Assembly: GCA_963576475.1 (NCBI GenBank)
Contig: OY754975.1
Location: 20,834,646-20,898,645, forward strand
Origin: Molanna angustata
Lineage: Eukaryota; Arthropoda; Insecta; Trichoptera; Molannidae
Length of the DNA: 64,000 bases
Reading direction: 5' to 3'
In this document: positions 1 to 12,261 of the stretch, piece by piece
Layout: every line of letters begins with the position of its first letter
Position numbering within the stretch: the first letter of the stretch is position 1
The notes under the pieces: model-generated
What the model was told of the DNA's origin: nothing
Database searches by the model: none
What the model saw: the letters and a program-made list of their open reading frames with translations, nothing else
Made by a program: the position numbers and the translations under genes

Positions 1-3000
1 TCAGAAAAATTGAGGGTATCTTTGACCAAATAAAAGTGCTAGATTTTTTTTTAATATTATATTTGACATCAAAATTTTCCGTTAATCCGCTTGAACACAA
101 TGTTGCGGTTTATTTTTTATAAATTTAATTTTTGCATCAGATGCACATTGTAGTGCTACATACACCTCAGAAAAATTGAGGGTATCTTTGACCAAATAAA
201 AGTGCTAGATTTTTTTTTAATATTATATTTGACTTCAAAATTTTCCGTTAATCGGCTTGAAAGCAATGTTGCGGTTTATTTTATTTGAATTTTATTTTTG
301 CGTCAGATGCAGATTGTAGTGCTTCATACACGTCAGAAAAATTGAGGGTATCTTTGACCAAATAAAAGTGCTATATTTTTTTTAATATTATATTTGACAT
401 CAAAATTTTCCGTTAATCCGCTTGAACACAATGTTGCGGTTTATTTTTTATAAATTTTATTTTTGCGTCAGATGCACATTGTAGTGCTACATACACCTCA
501 GAAAAATTGAAGGTATCTTTGACCAAATAAAAGTGCTAGATTTTTTTTTAATATTATATTTGACATCAAAATTTTCCGTTAATCCGCTTGAACACAATGT
601 TGCGGTTTATTTTTTATAAATTTTATTTTTGCATCAGATGCACATTGTAGTGCTACATACACCTCAGAAAAATTGAGGGTATCTTTGACCAAATAAAAGT
701 GCTAGATTTTTTTTTATATTATATTTGACTTCAAAATTTTCCGTTAATCGGCTTGAAAGCAATGTTGCGGTTTATTTTATTTGAATTATATTTTTGCGTC
801 AGATGCACATTGTAGTGCTTCATACACGTCAGAAAAATTGAGGGTATCTTTGACCAAATAAAAGTGCTAGATTTTTTTTAATATTATATTTGACATCAAA
901 GTTTTCCGTTAATCCGCTTGAACATAATGTTGCGGTTTATTTTTTATAAATTTTATTTTTGCTTCAGATGCACATTGTAGTGCTACATACACCTCAGAAA
1001 AATTGAGGGTATCTTTGACCAAATAAAAGTGCTAGATTTTTTTTAATATTAATTTGACTTCAAAATTTTCCGTTAATCGGCTTGAAAACAATGTTGCGGT
1101 TTATTTTATTTGAATTTTATTTTTGCGTAAGATGCACATTGTAGTGCTTCATACACCTCAGAAAAATTGAGGGTATCTTTGACCAAATAAAAGTGCTAGA
1201 TTTTTTTTTAATATTATATATGACTTCAAAATTTTCCGTTAATCGGCTTGAAAACAATGTTGCGGTTTATTTTATTTGAATTTTATTTTTGCGTCAGATG
1301 CAGATTGTAGTGCTTCATACACGTCAGAAAAATTGAGGGTATCTTTGACCAAATAAAAGTGCTATATTTTTTTTAATATTATATTTGACATCAAAATTTT
1401 CCGTTAATCCGCTTGAACACAATGTTGCGGTTTATTTTTTATAAATTTTATTTTTGCGTCAGATGCACATTGTAGTGCTACATACACCTCAGAAAAATTG
1501 AGGGTATCTTTGACCAAATAAAAGTGCTAGATTTTTTTTTAATATTATATTTGACATCAAAATTTTCCGTTAATCCGCTTGAACACAATGTTGCGGTTTA
1601 TTTTTTATAAATTTTATTTTTGCATCAGATGCACATTGTAGTGCTTCATACACCTCAGAAAAATTGAGGGTATCTTTGACCAAATAAAAGTGCTAGATTT
1701 TTTTTTAATATTATATTTGACTTCAAAATTTTCCGTTAATCGGCTTGAAAGCAATGTTGCGGTTTATTTTATTTGAATTATATTTTTGCGTCAGATGCAC
1801 ATTGTAGTGCTTCATACACGTCAGAAAAATTGAGGGTATCTTTGACCAAATAAAAGTGCTAGATTTTTTTTAATATTATATTTGACATCAAAGTTTTCCG
1901 TTAATCCGCTTGAACATAATGTTGCGGTTTATTTTTTATAAATTTTATTTTTGCTTCAGATGCACATTGTAGTGCTACATACACCTCAGAAAAATTGAGG
2001 GTATCTTTGACCAAATAAAAGTGCTAGATTTTTTTTAATATTAATTTGACTTCAAAATTTTCCGTTAATCGGCTTGAAAACAATGTTGCGGTTTATTTTA
2101 TTTGAATTTTATTTTTGCGTAAGATGCACATTGTAGTGCTTCATACACCTCAGAAAAATTGAGGGTATCTTTGACCAAATAAAAGTGCTAGATTTTTTTT
2201 TAATATTATATATGACTTCAAAATTTTCCGTTAATCGGCTTGAAAACAATGTTGCGGTTTATTTTATTTGAATTTTATTTTTGCCTCAGTTGCACATTGT
2301 AGTGCTACATACGCCTCAGAAAAATTGAGGGTATCTTTGACCAAATAAAAGTGCTAGATTTTTTTTAATATTATATTTGACATCAAAATTTTCCGTTAAT
2401 CCGCTTGAACACAATGTTGCGGTTTATTTTTTATAAATTTTATTTTTGCGTCAGATGCACATTGTAGTGCTACATACACCTCAGAAAAATTGAGGGTATC
2501 TTTGACCAAATAAAAGTGCTAGATTTTTTTTTAATATCATATTTGACATCAAAATTTTCCGTTAATCCGCTTGAACACAATGTTGCGGTTTATTTTTTAT
2601 AAATTTTATTTTTGAATCAGATGCACATTGTAGTGCTACATACACCTCAGAAAAATTGAGGGTATCTTTGACCAAATAAAAGTGCTAGATTTTTTTTTAA
2701 TATTATATTTGACTTCAAAATTTTACGTTAATCGGCTTGAAAACAATGTTGCGGTTTATTTTATTTGAATTTTATTTTTGCTTCAGATGCACATTGAAGT
2801 GATACACCTCAGAAAAATTGAGGGTATCTTTGACCAAATAAAAGTGCTAGATTTTTTTTTAATATTATATTTGACATCAAAATTTTCCGTTAATCCGCTT
2901 GAACACAATGTTGCGGTTTATTTTTTATAAATTTTATTTTTGCATCAGATGCACATTGTAGTGCTACATACACCTCAGAAAAATTGAGGGTATCTTTGAC

Positions 3001-3390
3001 CAAATAAAAGTGCTAGATTTTTTTTTAATATTATATTTGACATCAAAATTTTCCGTTAATCCGCTTGAACACAATGTTGCGGTTTATTTTTTATAAATTT
3101 TATTTTTGCATCAGATGCACATTGTAGTGCTACATACACCTCAGAAAAATTGAGGGTATCTTTGACCAAATAAAAGTGCTAGATTTTTTTTTAATATTAT
3201 ATTTGACATCAAAATTTTCCGTTAATCCGCTAGAACACAATGTTGCGGTTTATTTTTTATAAATTTCATTGTTGCGTCAGATGCACATTGTAGTGCTACA
3301 TACACCTCAGAAAAATTGAGGGTATCTTTGACCAAATAAAAGTGCTAGATTTTTTTTTAATATTATATTTGACTTCAAAATTTTCCGTTC
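1..3390. repeat. Satellite array, 166-bp monomer
   Basis: About 20 head-to-tail monomers of roughly 166 bp, each carrying the string gagggtatctttgacc. Two subtypes occur: one reads gacatcaaa, aatccgcttgaacacaatg and ttttttataaat; the other reads gacttcaaa, aatcggcttgaaa and ttttatttgaat. Private variants recur about 991 bp apart (for example at 303/1294, 783/1775 and 1125/2117), so six monomers form a higher-order unit present about twice. No long reading frame lies in it. The array runs off the left edge of the window, so its true length is unknown. A centromeric or heterochromatic role is possible but not shown by sequence. Confidence 0.95.
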
Positions 3391-5475
3391 CGAGGGTATC
3401 TTTGGCCAAATAAAATATCGAGGTTTACTTTATTTATATTGATTAAGTACGTAAAATATAAAAATGTACTTGAGTGGGCATACACGCATGTGTAATGCTT
3501 TATTTAATTAGGTTATGCGTATCCGCAAACCTGCCGCTGGTTACCCTACATGGTGGGGTAAAACGAGGTTTACTTTATTTATATCCAGTTAGAACGTAAA
3601 TTATAATAAAATGTGCGTGGGCATACACGCATGCGTAGTGCTTTATTTTATTAGGTTATGCGTTTCCGCAAACCTGTCGCTGATTACCCTACATGGTGGT
3701 GTTTTTATATTTACTAAGTACGTAAATTCTAAAAAAAATGTGCGTGGGCATACACGCATGTGTTGTGCTTAATTTTATTCGCTTATGCGTTTCCACAAAC
3801 CTATCGCTGATTACCCTACATGGTGGTGTATTTATATTCTGTAAGTACGTAAATTATAAAAAAATGTGCGTGGGCATACACGCATGTGTAGTGCTTTATT
3901 TTATTAGGTTATGCGTTTGCGCAAACCTGTCGCTGATTACCCAACATGGTGGTGTATTTATATTCAGTAAGACGTAAATTATAAAAAAATGTGCGTGGGC
4001 ATACACGCATGTGTAGTGCTTAATTTTATTCGGTTATGTGTTTCCGCAAACCTGTCGCTGATTACCCTACATGGTGGTGTATTTATATTCAGTTAGTACG
4101 TAAATTATAATAAATGTGCGTGGGCATACACGCATGTGTAGTGCTTTATTTTATTAGGTTATGTGTTTCCGCACACCTGTCGCTGGTTCCCATATATGGT
4201 GGTGAATTTATATTCAGTAAGTACTTAAATTATAATAAAATGTGCGTGGGCATACACGCATGTGTAGTGCTTTATTTTATTAGGTTTTGCGTTTGCGCAA
4301 ACCTGTCGCTGATTACCCAACATGGTGGTGTATTTACATTCAGTAAGACGTAAATTATAAAAAAATGTGCGTGGGCATACACGCATGTGTAGTGCTTAAT
4401 TTTATTCGGTTATGTGTTTCCGCAAACCTGTCGCTGATTATCCTACATGGTGGTGTATTTATATACAGTTAGTATGTAAATTATAAAAAAATGTGCGTGG
4501 GCATACACGCCTGTGTAGTGCTTTATTTTATTAGGTTCTGCGTTTCCGCAAACCTGTCGCTGATTACCCTACATGGTGGTGTATTTATATTCAGTTAGTA
4601 CGTAAATTAAAAAAAAATGTGCTTGGGCATACACGCATGTGTTGTGCTTTATTTTGTTAGGTTATGCGTTTCCGCAAACCTGTCGCTGGTTACCCCACAT
4701 GGTGGTGTATTTATATTCAGTAAGTACTTAAATTATAATAAAATGTGCGTGGGCATACACGAATGTGTAGTGCTTTATTTTATTAGGTTATGCGTTTCCG
4801 CAAATCTGTCGCTGGTTACCCTACTTGGTGGTGTATTTATATTCACTAAGTACGTAAATTATAAAAAAAATGTGCGTGGGCATACATGCATGTGTAGTGC
4901 ATAATTTTCTTAGGTTATGCGTTTTCGCAAACCTGTCGCTGGTTACCCTACATGGTGGTGTATTTATATTCACTAAGTACGTTTATTATAAAAAAATGTG
5001 CGTGGGCATACACGCATGTGTAGTGCTTTATTTTATTAGGATATGCGTTTCCGCAAACCTGTCGCTGGTTCCCCCACATGTTGGTGTATTTATATTCAGT
5101 AAGTACGTAGATTATAAAAAAATGTGTGTGGGTATACATGCATGTGTAGTGCATAATTTTCTTAGGTTATGCGTTTTCGCAAACCTGTCGCTGGTTACCC
5201 TACATGGTGGTGTATTTATATTCACTAAGTACGTTTATTATAAATAAAATGTGCGTGGGCATACACGCATGTGTAGTCCTTTATTTTATTAGGTTATGCG
5301 TTTCCGCAAACCTGTCGCTGATACCCTACATGGTGGTGTATTTATATTTAGTAAGTACGTAGATTATAAAAAAATGTGTGTGGGTATACACGCATGTGTA
5401 ATGCTTTATATTATTGGGTTATGCGTTTCCGCAAACCTGTCGCTGGTTACCCTATATGGTGGGGTATTACGACGT
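3391..5475. repeat. Satellite array, ~126-bp monomer
   Basis: About 16 monomers of about 126 bp carrying gtgcgtgggcatacacgc and cctgtcgctg. Because 126 is 42 codons, monomers translate into look-alike cysteine-rich peptides of 79-125 aa; these are artefacts of the period. Local higher-order structure is visible: a three-monomer unit of 376 bp (variants at 3864 and 4240) and a two-monomer unit of 252 bp (4870 and 5122). Monomers at both ends (near 3420, 3570 and 5475) share ggtttactttattt, absent from central monomers, as expected when array edges escape homogenisation. It abuts the 166-bp array directly at 3391. Confidence 0.93.
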
Positions 5476-5650
5476 TTACTTTATTTATATTCAGATTATT
5501 TTCAATTTTTTTCCGTATATTTTATCGTTCATTAATGCATAAATAAGTAAATAATTAAAAAAAACTAGTTAATGCATAAATAAATAAATAAACAAGCAAT
5601 TAAAACTACAAATAAAATATATATAATAAATAAATAAATAAATAAAAAAT
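5476..5650. other. AT-rich spacer with (AAAT)n
   Basis: Short AT-rich stretch with an (aaat)n run around 5620-5645 separating the satellite arrays from the copia element. No gene or motif is seen. Confidence 0.6.
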
Positions 5651-5725
5651 ATTTTTTCCTTGGGTTATCACTATTGTATCCTGACCATTGATCCGTTAGT
5701 TCATTCCGTTAGAACGTTCGAAACT

Positions 5726-6842
5726 TCAGCCACATATATTAATTTTATTTTCACTGACTAATTTACGTACATAATGATATCTAGTTTCAATGTGTTTAGA
5801 GCGCTCATGGAAACCAGGGTTATTGATAAACTTAATAGCACTCTGATTGTCTATATATAAAACAGGTATCATGTTTTCTTCTACAGCTCCTATCTCCTCT
5901 AATAGTCGTATTAACCACATTAAGGATTTTCCAGCTTCACTTGCAGCGACATACTCAGCTTCCATTGATGATAAGGCAACACATTTTTGTAATTTACTCT
6001 TCCACATGACAGGTCCATTGCAGTACTTCATTAACATACCACTTGTAGAACGCCTAGTAGTTTTGTCACCTGCATGATCAGCATCACTGAATGCCTCTAT
6101 TTTCATATTTGTTGTCTTCGTGAACTGAATTCCATTTGTTAAAGTTGATTTTAAGTATCGAAGGATACGTTTAATCAAATTAAAATGAGCTTGCGTTGGT
6201 GCATGTTGAGCTCTTGAAGCTACATTGACAGCAAATGCTAAGTCAGGTCTTGTTCCTATCATCAAATACATCAAACTACCAACGATTTCACGATAACCAT
6301 CAATATCAACAACCAACGGTGATTCCCCAGGTGTCCATCCGGGTTCTATCGGTAGTGACAATGGTTTTGATTCCATCATACCATATTTCTCTAATATCAT
6401 CTTTGTATACATAGTTTGATCAATTTGAATATAATCATCATATCTTTTAATATGTAATCCGAGGTAATTATTTACATCACTTACTGTGATTTCAAAACGA
6501 TTAGACAATTTCTCAATAAATTCTTCAATTGTGTCTATTGGGCCCATAATCAACCCATCATCCACATGAAATAACAAAATAATTTTATCATTGAAAAACA
6601 TGCAAGGATCAGCACTACTTTCTTTCAAATTACATTCTCCAAGAAATTCAACCAAGCAATTGTACCAACATTTTGAAGCTTGCTTTAGTCCATATAGACT
6701 TCTAATTAACTTACATACATATTTTGTTCCATCTTCATAACCTTGCGGTTGTTTCATATAGATATCTTCCTCAATAAATCCATGTAAAAAAGCAGTTTTC
6801 ACATCAAACTGTTTCATAGACCAGTTACGCTGAATAACAACA
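5726..6842 (-). pseudogene. copia reverse transcriptase C-terminal part and RNase H
   Basis: Carries the end of pol: DVKTAFLHG, RSLYGLKQA, the catalytic HVDD of reverse transcriptase, then RNase H with ADHAG, SSMEAEYVA and IDNQSA, and the closing motif SKHIETRYH. The stop is at 5726-5728. An ATG gives a 363-residue open frame, but this is not the true N-terminus: the frame continues upstream into the Jockey-like LINE junction at 6842 and resumes in the copia fragment above 8566. Function in an intact element is copying genomic RNA into cDNA and degrading the RNA strand. It is a fragment here and has no 3' LTR after it. Confidence 0.93.
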
Positions 6843-6845
6843 TCA

Positions 6846-8318
6846 GATGGTATTCCTACTATATTTATTACTAAATGTGCAAGAAATATTGTATTCCCTT
6901 TGTATTTGCTATTTCAAAGGTCCTTAGTCGAAGGAGTTTTTCCCAATGAATGGAAAAAAGGCATTATAACGCCAATATTTAAATCTGGGCAAAAACAGGA
7001 AATTAGTAACTATCGGCCAATATCAAAACTACCCCTGTTCTCAAAAATTTTCGAAAAAATTATTTCAGATCATCTTCACTTTAGTCTAAAACCATTCCTA
7101 ATCCCGGAACAACATGGATTCGTAAAGGGTAAATCAGTTAATACTAATCTTGTGCTCTTCACAGACTTCGTGTCTCGTCACATGGATGAAAAAATCCAAG
7201 TAGACGCTATCTATACAGATTATAGCAAAGCGTTTGATAAGGTTGATCACGAACTGCTAATGAAAAAATTACAATCTATAGGTATACACGGAAACCTTTT
7301 AAGATGGCTCTGTTCATACTTAAAAAATAGGTCGCAAATGGTGGTGATCGGCGGATTTATGTCAGACTGGGTCAATGTCACATCGGGTGTTCCGCAAGGA
7401 TCTATATTAGGTCCATTGCTGTTTAATATTTTTGTTAATGACATTATCAACTGTTTTCTTTTTGCGCGCGTTTTACTTTACGCTGACGATATGAAAATAT
7501 TTATGGCGGTCCGTAGCATTGACGATTGTTTGAAACTCCAAGAAGATTTAAATCGGCTCAAGACTTACTGTAACAACAATAGCCTAATTTTAAATGTATC
7601 CAAATGTCTCTGTATTTCATTCACTAGAAATTGCAATATAATTCATTTCAAATATAACTTCAGTAATATTTTTTTGATAAGAAAATTGTCTATAAGAGAT
7701 CTTGGTGTTGCACTTGACACTAAATTAATGTACAATGAACATTTTGATAATATAATCTCGAAAGCGTCTAGCATGTTGGGTTTCATCCTCAGACTATCTA
7801 AATCTTTTCGCAATCTTAATACATTAATCTTATTATACTATACATATGTTAGACCCCACCTCGAATTTGCCTCTGAAATATGGAATCCTATCCACGTGAC
7901 TAAGTCACACCGATTGGAAAGAGTGCAGAATAAATTTTTAAATTACCTCAACTTTCGTTCATATCACACATTTGCATCTAAATCAGATATTTTAACAGCT
8001 TTCAACATTGAGACATTGGAACTTAGACGTACCGTTACTGACCAAATGACATTATACAAAATTCTAAATTACATAATTGACTCACCCGACATATTAAAAT
8101 TAATTCTATTTCATGTCCCGATGCGAAGTGGCAGACGTAACACCCTATTCTACACAGACCGAGTGCGTACCACTACAGGGCAGAACGCATTCATTGTGCG
8201 GGCTTGCAATAGTTACGACAATAACTTTGCAGGCCTGGACATGTTTGATAGTAGCCAACTGCGATACAAAATTGAACTATATAAAAGGTTGCATTCGCCT
8301 ACAACGATAGTTGAATAA
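6846..8318 (+). pseudogene. Jockey-like LINE reverse transcriptase, N-terminally truncated
   Basis: The frame is open from the insertion junction through 8318; no genuine start codon is present (residue 1 at 6900 would be a TTG). Visible motifs in order are ITPIFKSG, NYRPISKLP, TDYSKAFDKVDH, SGVPQGSILGPLLFN, the catalytic YADD in LLYADDMKIF, and the C-terminal YVRPHLEFASEIWNP. This is the polymerase of a non-LTR element, acting in nuclear target-primed reverse transcription. Endonuclease and ORF1 are absent through 5' truncation. The frame has no internal stop, which argues for a younger age than the copia host. Jockey superfamily is the best fit; exact clade is not certain. Confidence 0.85.
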
Positions 8319-8558
8319 ATATTAATAAATATGTTTACTTCACTCCTTACAACCCACCCTATAACCATGCACATCCTTCTTATACTTATAACAATATATG
8401 AAATGCTTTTTTTTTTTTATTCAATTTTTTGTAACTGTCATTATTCTGTACTTTCTGGGATTGGTATGTAATTGGTCTCATTTCTGTAAATCGTTTGTGT
8501 ATTGTAAGTGTTAACATGACTGTTTACTAATCCAAATAAATTAATTAATTAATTAATA
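8319..8558 (+). other. Jockey-like LINE 3' UTR and tail
   Basis: About 240 bases following the RT stop, ending in an (attaatta) run at 8531-8558. It is the 3' untranslated end of the LINE inserted at 6843. No other feature is seen. Confidence 0.7.
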
Positions 8559-8565
8559 AACAACA

Positions 8566-9668
8566 CCAAAAAGAGCTCTCATTGTCTCAAATCGAGCAAC
8601 AGGACTATATGTATCAGTATAATCAATTCCTGGACGTTGGCTGAAACCCTTTGATACTAATCGAGCCTTATAACGGGTTATTTCATTATCATTGTTGGTC
8701 TTCACAGCAAAAACCCAACGATTGTCAATATCTTTGGTTTGTGGAGGTAATTCGACTAATTCCCATGTGCCATTTTCTTGCAATGAATTTACCTCATCAT
8801 CCATCGCTGCTTTCCACAACTCTGCATCATCAGATTGAATTGCTTCACAATAATTATTTGGAATTTTTCTTAACATCATCATCTTTGGTCGATTATTTTG
8901 ATTTGGGTCATTCTTGTAACGTGATGGTTTTTGTATTGTCTTTCTATTCCTTAGAGTGTATGGTCCTTCTCTGGTATTTTCAGCATCTTCGCTGTTATCA
9001 ACATGAGACATTTCCCTTTCATCGTCACAATCAGTCACATCAGCATCATTATTAATACTATAATTGCCAATATCAATTTCATCATCACAAACTTGTTCTT
9101 CTACATTCTCTGTTTCATCAAGAAGTGTAATGTTTATTGGTTTCATGGGATTCTGTACTAACGATTGAAACTTTTTTTCCTTGAATTTTACATCTCTACA
9201 AACAAATACAGATTTCTTCTCAGGAAAGTAGATTCTATATCCGCAATCTGCATAGCCAACCATATAACCTTTTGAAGATTTAGCATCAAACTTTTTACGC
9301 TTCTGTGGTGGCACCCATGCAAAACATTCCGTTCCAAAAATCTTTAAATGATCAAAGCGATTCTCCTTCTCAAGGAACAATTCTATTGGGCATTTATCCT
9401 TGACTTTTGTTGGGGCAGTTCGGTTTAAGGTATAAGTTGCAGCAAGTACAGCTTCACCCCATAATGCTTTAGGAATATGTGGCGCTGATTGAAGCCAAGA
9501 ACGTGCCATCTCACAGAGAATTCTATTTTCTCTCTCAGCTACACCATTTTGTTGTGGCGTATATGGGGCAGTTATCGAATGTTTTAATCCCATCTTCTCT
9601 GCACAGTCCTTTACGTCTTCATTATTAAATTATTTCCCTCCATCTGTCCGTAATTCCTTTATTATTAC
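8566..9668 (-). pseudogene. copia integrase C-terminal half and RT start
   Basis: Reads [17 protein letters not shown], containing the third catalytic acidic residue (E) of the copia integrase DDE core, then [11 protein letters not shown], an acidic linker, and the RT entry [15 protein letters not shown] and TYSPVARF. The upstream part of the frame (9594-9668) holds the second catalytic region, RTDGGK, directly followed by TAA at 9630-9632 where an aromatic residue is expected. This is the only clear nonsense codon in the copia frame. Both ends are LINE insertion junctions (8566 and 9668). In an intact element these domains integrate cDNA and begin its synthesis. Confidence 0.92.
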
Positions 9669-9675
9669 TAGACAA

Positions 9676-11467
9676 ATGTGGAAATCCATAAACACAGTTT
9701 TAGGAAATAAAAATAACGGATCTTCAACTACTACGGATATCTCTCCAGACGCCATCTCTGACTTTCTGCAAAACAAAATTTCGAAAATTCACTCTACAAC
9801 AATTTCGCCATCTCCTACCTCTTATTCAACCAACATAAGCAATAGTTTTCTAAATTATTTCATTGAAACAAGTGAACAAGAAATCATCAAATTCATCAAT
9901 TACTCACCCAACAAACATTGTTCCTTAGATCTGATACCAACATGGCTCTTGAAAAAATGCTCTGTTATAATAGCACCCTATCTCTGCAAACTGTTCAATT
10001 TATCATTGAGCTCTGGTGTAGTACCAACAAGTCTTAAAGAAGCAATAGTAACCCCGATTCTAAAGAAGCCAAACCTCGACCCTGATGACATTAATAACTA
10101 CAGACCCATATCCAACTTACCTTTTATCGCTAAATTACTAGAAAAAATTGTATGTACAAGACTAAATGACTTCATTGAGACAAACGGAATGTTTACCAAA
10201 CTTCAATCTGCGTATAGAAAATATCATTCAACTGAGACTGGACTTCTTCGAATATTATCTGATACGATTCTAGCTACTGAAACCGGAAATCATGTACTAT
10301 TAGCATTTCTGGACATGAGTGCAGCTTTTGATACGATTGATCACACTATTCTCACTGAAAGACTCAAAACAACTTACGGTATGCGAGAAAACACATATAA
10401 ATGGTTTCAATCTTATCTCACAGGACGACACCAAACAATCAAATTCAATAACCTAAAATCATCTCCCGCTTTTGTAAATTTCGGAGTTCCCCAAGGTTCC
10501 GTGCTAGGTCCGTTACTATTTATCTTATACACAAAAGACATATTTTCAATCATTGACTCCCACGGACTACTCGCACACTGTTATGCGGACGATTGGCAGC
10601 TTTACTTTTATTGCTCACCAGAAAATGCTCACCATCTAAAAACCACAATCTGTAAATGTATCGAAGATATCGGTGTTTGGATGTCAGCAAACAAACTTAA
10701 GCTAAACCCAACAAAGACAGAACTACTCTGGACAGCAACACGCAAACGAAGCCATTTAATAGACACTTCCCCACTAACTTTCGAAAATTCAGATATTCTT
10801 CCTAAATCCTGTGTTAAACTTCTTGGAGTCAAAATAGATTCAAATCTAAGCTTTTCAAACCAAATTAACACAGTTACCTCTTTCTGCTTTCTTTCAACTA
10901 AGACGTTTAAAGTCAATCCGAAGGAGTATCCCAATTGAAGCCATGAAATCTTTGGTAAGCGCCTTTGTTGTCTCCCGTTTGGATTATTGTAACGGTATAT
11001 ATGCGAATTTACCAAAGAAAGAAATTAATAAAATTCAGTCAGTTTTCAATGCTGCAGCCAGACTCATCACTGGAGCCTCCAAATTTTCTCACATCTCTCA
11101 CCATCTTCGCAATCTACATTGGCTTAAAGTCCCCGAAAGAATTGAATATAAGCTCTGTCTCATAATATTTAAAGCACTTCGTGGTATGGCTCCTACTTAC
11201 CTCTCTGAACTGTGCATTCCGCTTTCAATAAATGACAGACAATCATCACTTCGTTCTGCCTCTTCATCCATGGTTGGGAAATTAGTTGAAATAAACAGGG
11301 TGCACACAACTAATTTCGGTGATCGTGCATTTGCTGTGGCAGGACCAAATGCATGGAATAAGCTCCCACACACCCTCAGACAAACCGAAAATATATCTTC
11401 GTTCAGGAAAAAACTCAAAACGCACCTTTTTCGCAAATCTTACCAGAGCCGAAATGATACAACATAA
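9676..11467 (+). pseudogene. L2/CR1-like LINE reverse transcriptase, one frameshift
   Basis: The RT is open from 9676 to about 10910, then continues in another frame to the stop at 11467; the shift lies between about 10885 and 10925. Motifs include TPILKKPNLDP, NYRPISNLPFIAKLLEK, SAYRKYHSTETGLL, LDMSAAFDTIDH, GVPQGSVLGPLLF, the catalytic CYADD, then in the second frame SRLDYCNGI, AARLITG, LHWLKV, and the family-typical ending FRKKLKTHLFRKSY. The endonuclease is missing by 5' truncation. It would polymerise cDNA at a nicked target. The single frameshift and truncation make it inactive. Confidence 0.88.
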
Positions 11468-11477
11468 TCATTTTTTC

Positions 11478-11514
11478 AGCGCCCTTGAGGTGAGATATTC
11501 ACAAAAACGGCGCT
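11478..11514 (+). other. 3' UTR stem-loop of L2-like LINE
   Basis: agcgcc (11478-11483) pairs with ggcgct (11509-11514), enclosing gtga/tcac. The same nested pairing with a different loop occurs at 36005-36042. In L2/CR1-type LINEs a 3' stem-loop can serve as the RT recognition site; that role is inferred here. Confidence 0.6.
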
Positions 11515-11550
11515 ATATAAATTATCCAAATTTATTATTATTATTATTAC

Positions 11551-11625
11551 CTGTGCTTGTGTCTTCACCATTTCAATAAAAATTGGTAGTTTTTCTTTCA
11601 CTTCATCTTTTTTTCGTAGAAGATA
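11551..11625 (-). pseudogene. copia integrase central fragment
   Basis: A 75-base piece of copia pol reading YLLRKKDEVKEKLPIF and EMVKTQAQ, caught between the RTE-like insertion above and the L2-like insertion below. It is in frame with both flanking copia segments once insertions are subtracted. It lies in the integrase core between the first and second catalytic acidic residues. Confidence 0.85.
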
Positions 11626-12261
11626 CCATACCATACCATCACGCCATTTCCCTATTTGGGGTAGGCAGAGAGAACCGAACGCCAGACTCCTCTCTCTTGA
11701 CATACATTCCTCGCTTCATTCACGTCCATACATCGTCTCATACACGCTCTTCTATTATTCTTACTTCTAACATCTCCATCTTTCAAAATCCCATTTATGT
11801 GATCGTGCCAACTCTTTCTTGGCCGACCTCTACTTTTCATTCCTCTTTTATCAGCCTTGTATACTTTTTTTGTCAGACGGTCATCACTCATTCTTTCTAT
11901 GTGGCCGAACCACCTTAGGGCATTTATTTTCATCTTACTTACGATATTTCTTTCAATCATACATTCTCGTCTAATATCCTCATTTCTTATTCTATCATAC
12001 ATCGTTTTACCACACATTCGTCTTAGTGACCTCATTTCAACCGCGTTAATTCTACTTTCATGCGTCTTCTGCCATGTCCATGTCTCACTAGCATACATTA
12101 GAGTCGGTGCGACGATACCATTGTGTACCGCGAGCTTTGCTTGCCTCGAAATAATTGGGTCAGCCATTACCGGTCTTAATGCACCATTCACTCTATTACC
12201 TGCCGTTACTCTCCTTTCAATATCTTTTTCCAATCTTCCATCACGCTGAAACATGCTTCCT
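11626..12261 (-). mobile_element. RTE-like LINE 3' fragment inserted in copia
   Basis: Flanked by aagata (11620-11625 and 12262-12267). The minus-strand frame 12254-11652 reads the C-terminal region of a non-LTR polyprotein: LEKDIERRV, GNRVNGALRPV, YASETWTWQKTHESR, RSLRRMCGKT, ALRWFGHIERM, SRGRPRKSW. It ends with the family tail ggtaggcagagagaaccg followed by ggcgtgatggtatgg. It lacks the endonuclease and catalytic RT. The same family recurs at 24.7-25.4 kb and as short tails at 18.3 kb. RTE-like is the best guess from the trinucleotide/tetranucleotide tail and C-terminal style; clade is not certain. Confidence 0.82.

Larger units (their letters stand above)
6843..8558 (+). mobile_element. 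Jockey-like LINE, 5'-truncated, inserted in copia RT
   Basis: Insertion flanked by the 7-bp direct repeat aacaaca (6836-6842 and 8559-8565). It starts inside the reverse-transcriptase region (the DGIPTIF motif reads from about 6848) and ends in an (attaatta)-type tail. Excision bookkeeping of 1723 bases returns the copia frame. 5' truncation and a simple-repeat tail are typical of target-primed reverse transcription. The relative at 21.4-23.4 kb has the same domain order. Confidence 0.9.
9669..11549 (+). mobile_element. L2/CR1-like LINE, 5'-truncated, inserted in copia integrase
   Basis: Starts at tagacaaatg after the copia bases tttattattac and ends in a (tta)n tail followed again by attattac, so target duplication and tail overlap. 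The (ATT)n-type tail and C-terminal sequence fit the L2/CR1 group. Removing 1882 bases rejoins copia integrase in frame. The 3' UTR holds a stem-loop (11478-11514) also found at 36.0 kb. Confidence 0.88.

Noticed and set aside
3738..5535. Plus- and minus-strand frames of 68-125 aa in the 126-bp array
   Set aside because: They are products of a repeat period that is a multiple of three; neighbouring monomers with 125 or 127 bp break the frame and no domain is present.
8651..9055. 134-aa plus-strand frame
   Set aside because: Antisense shadow of the copia integrase/RT fragment.
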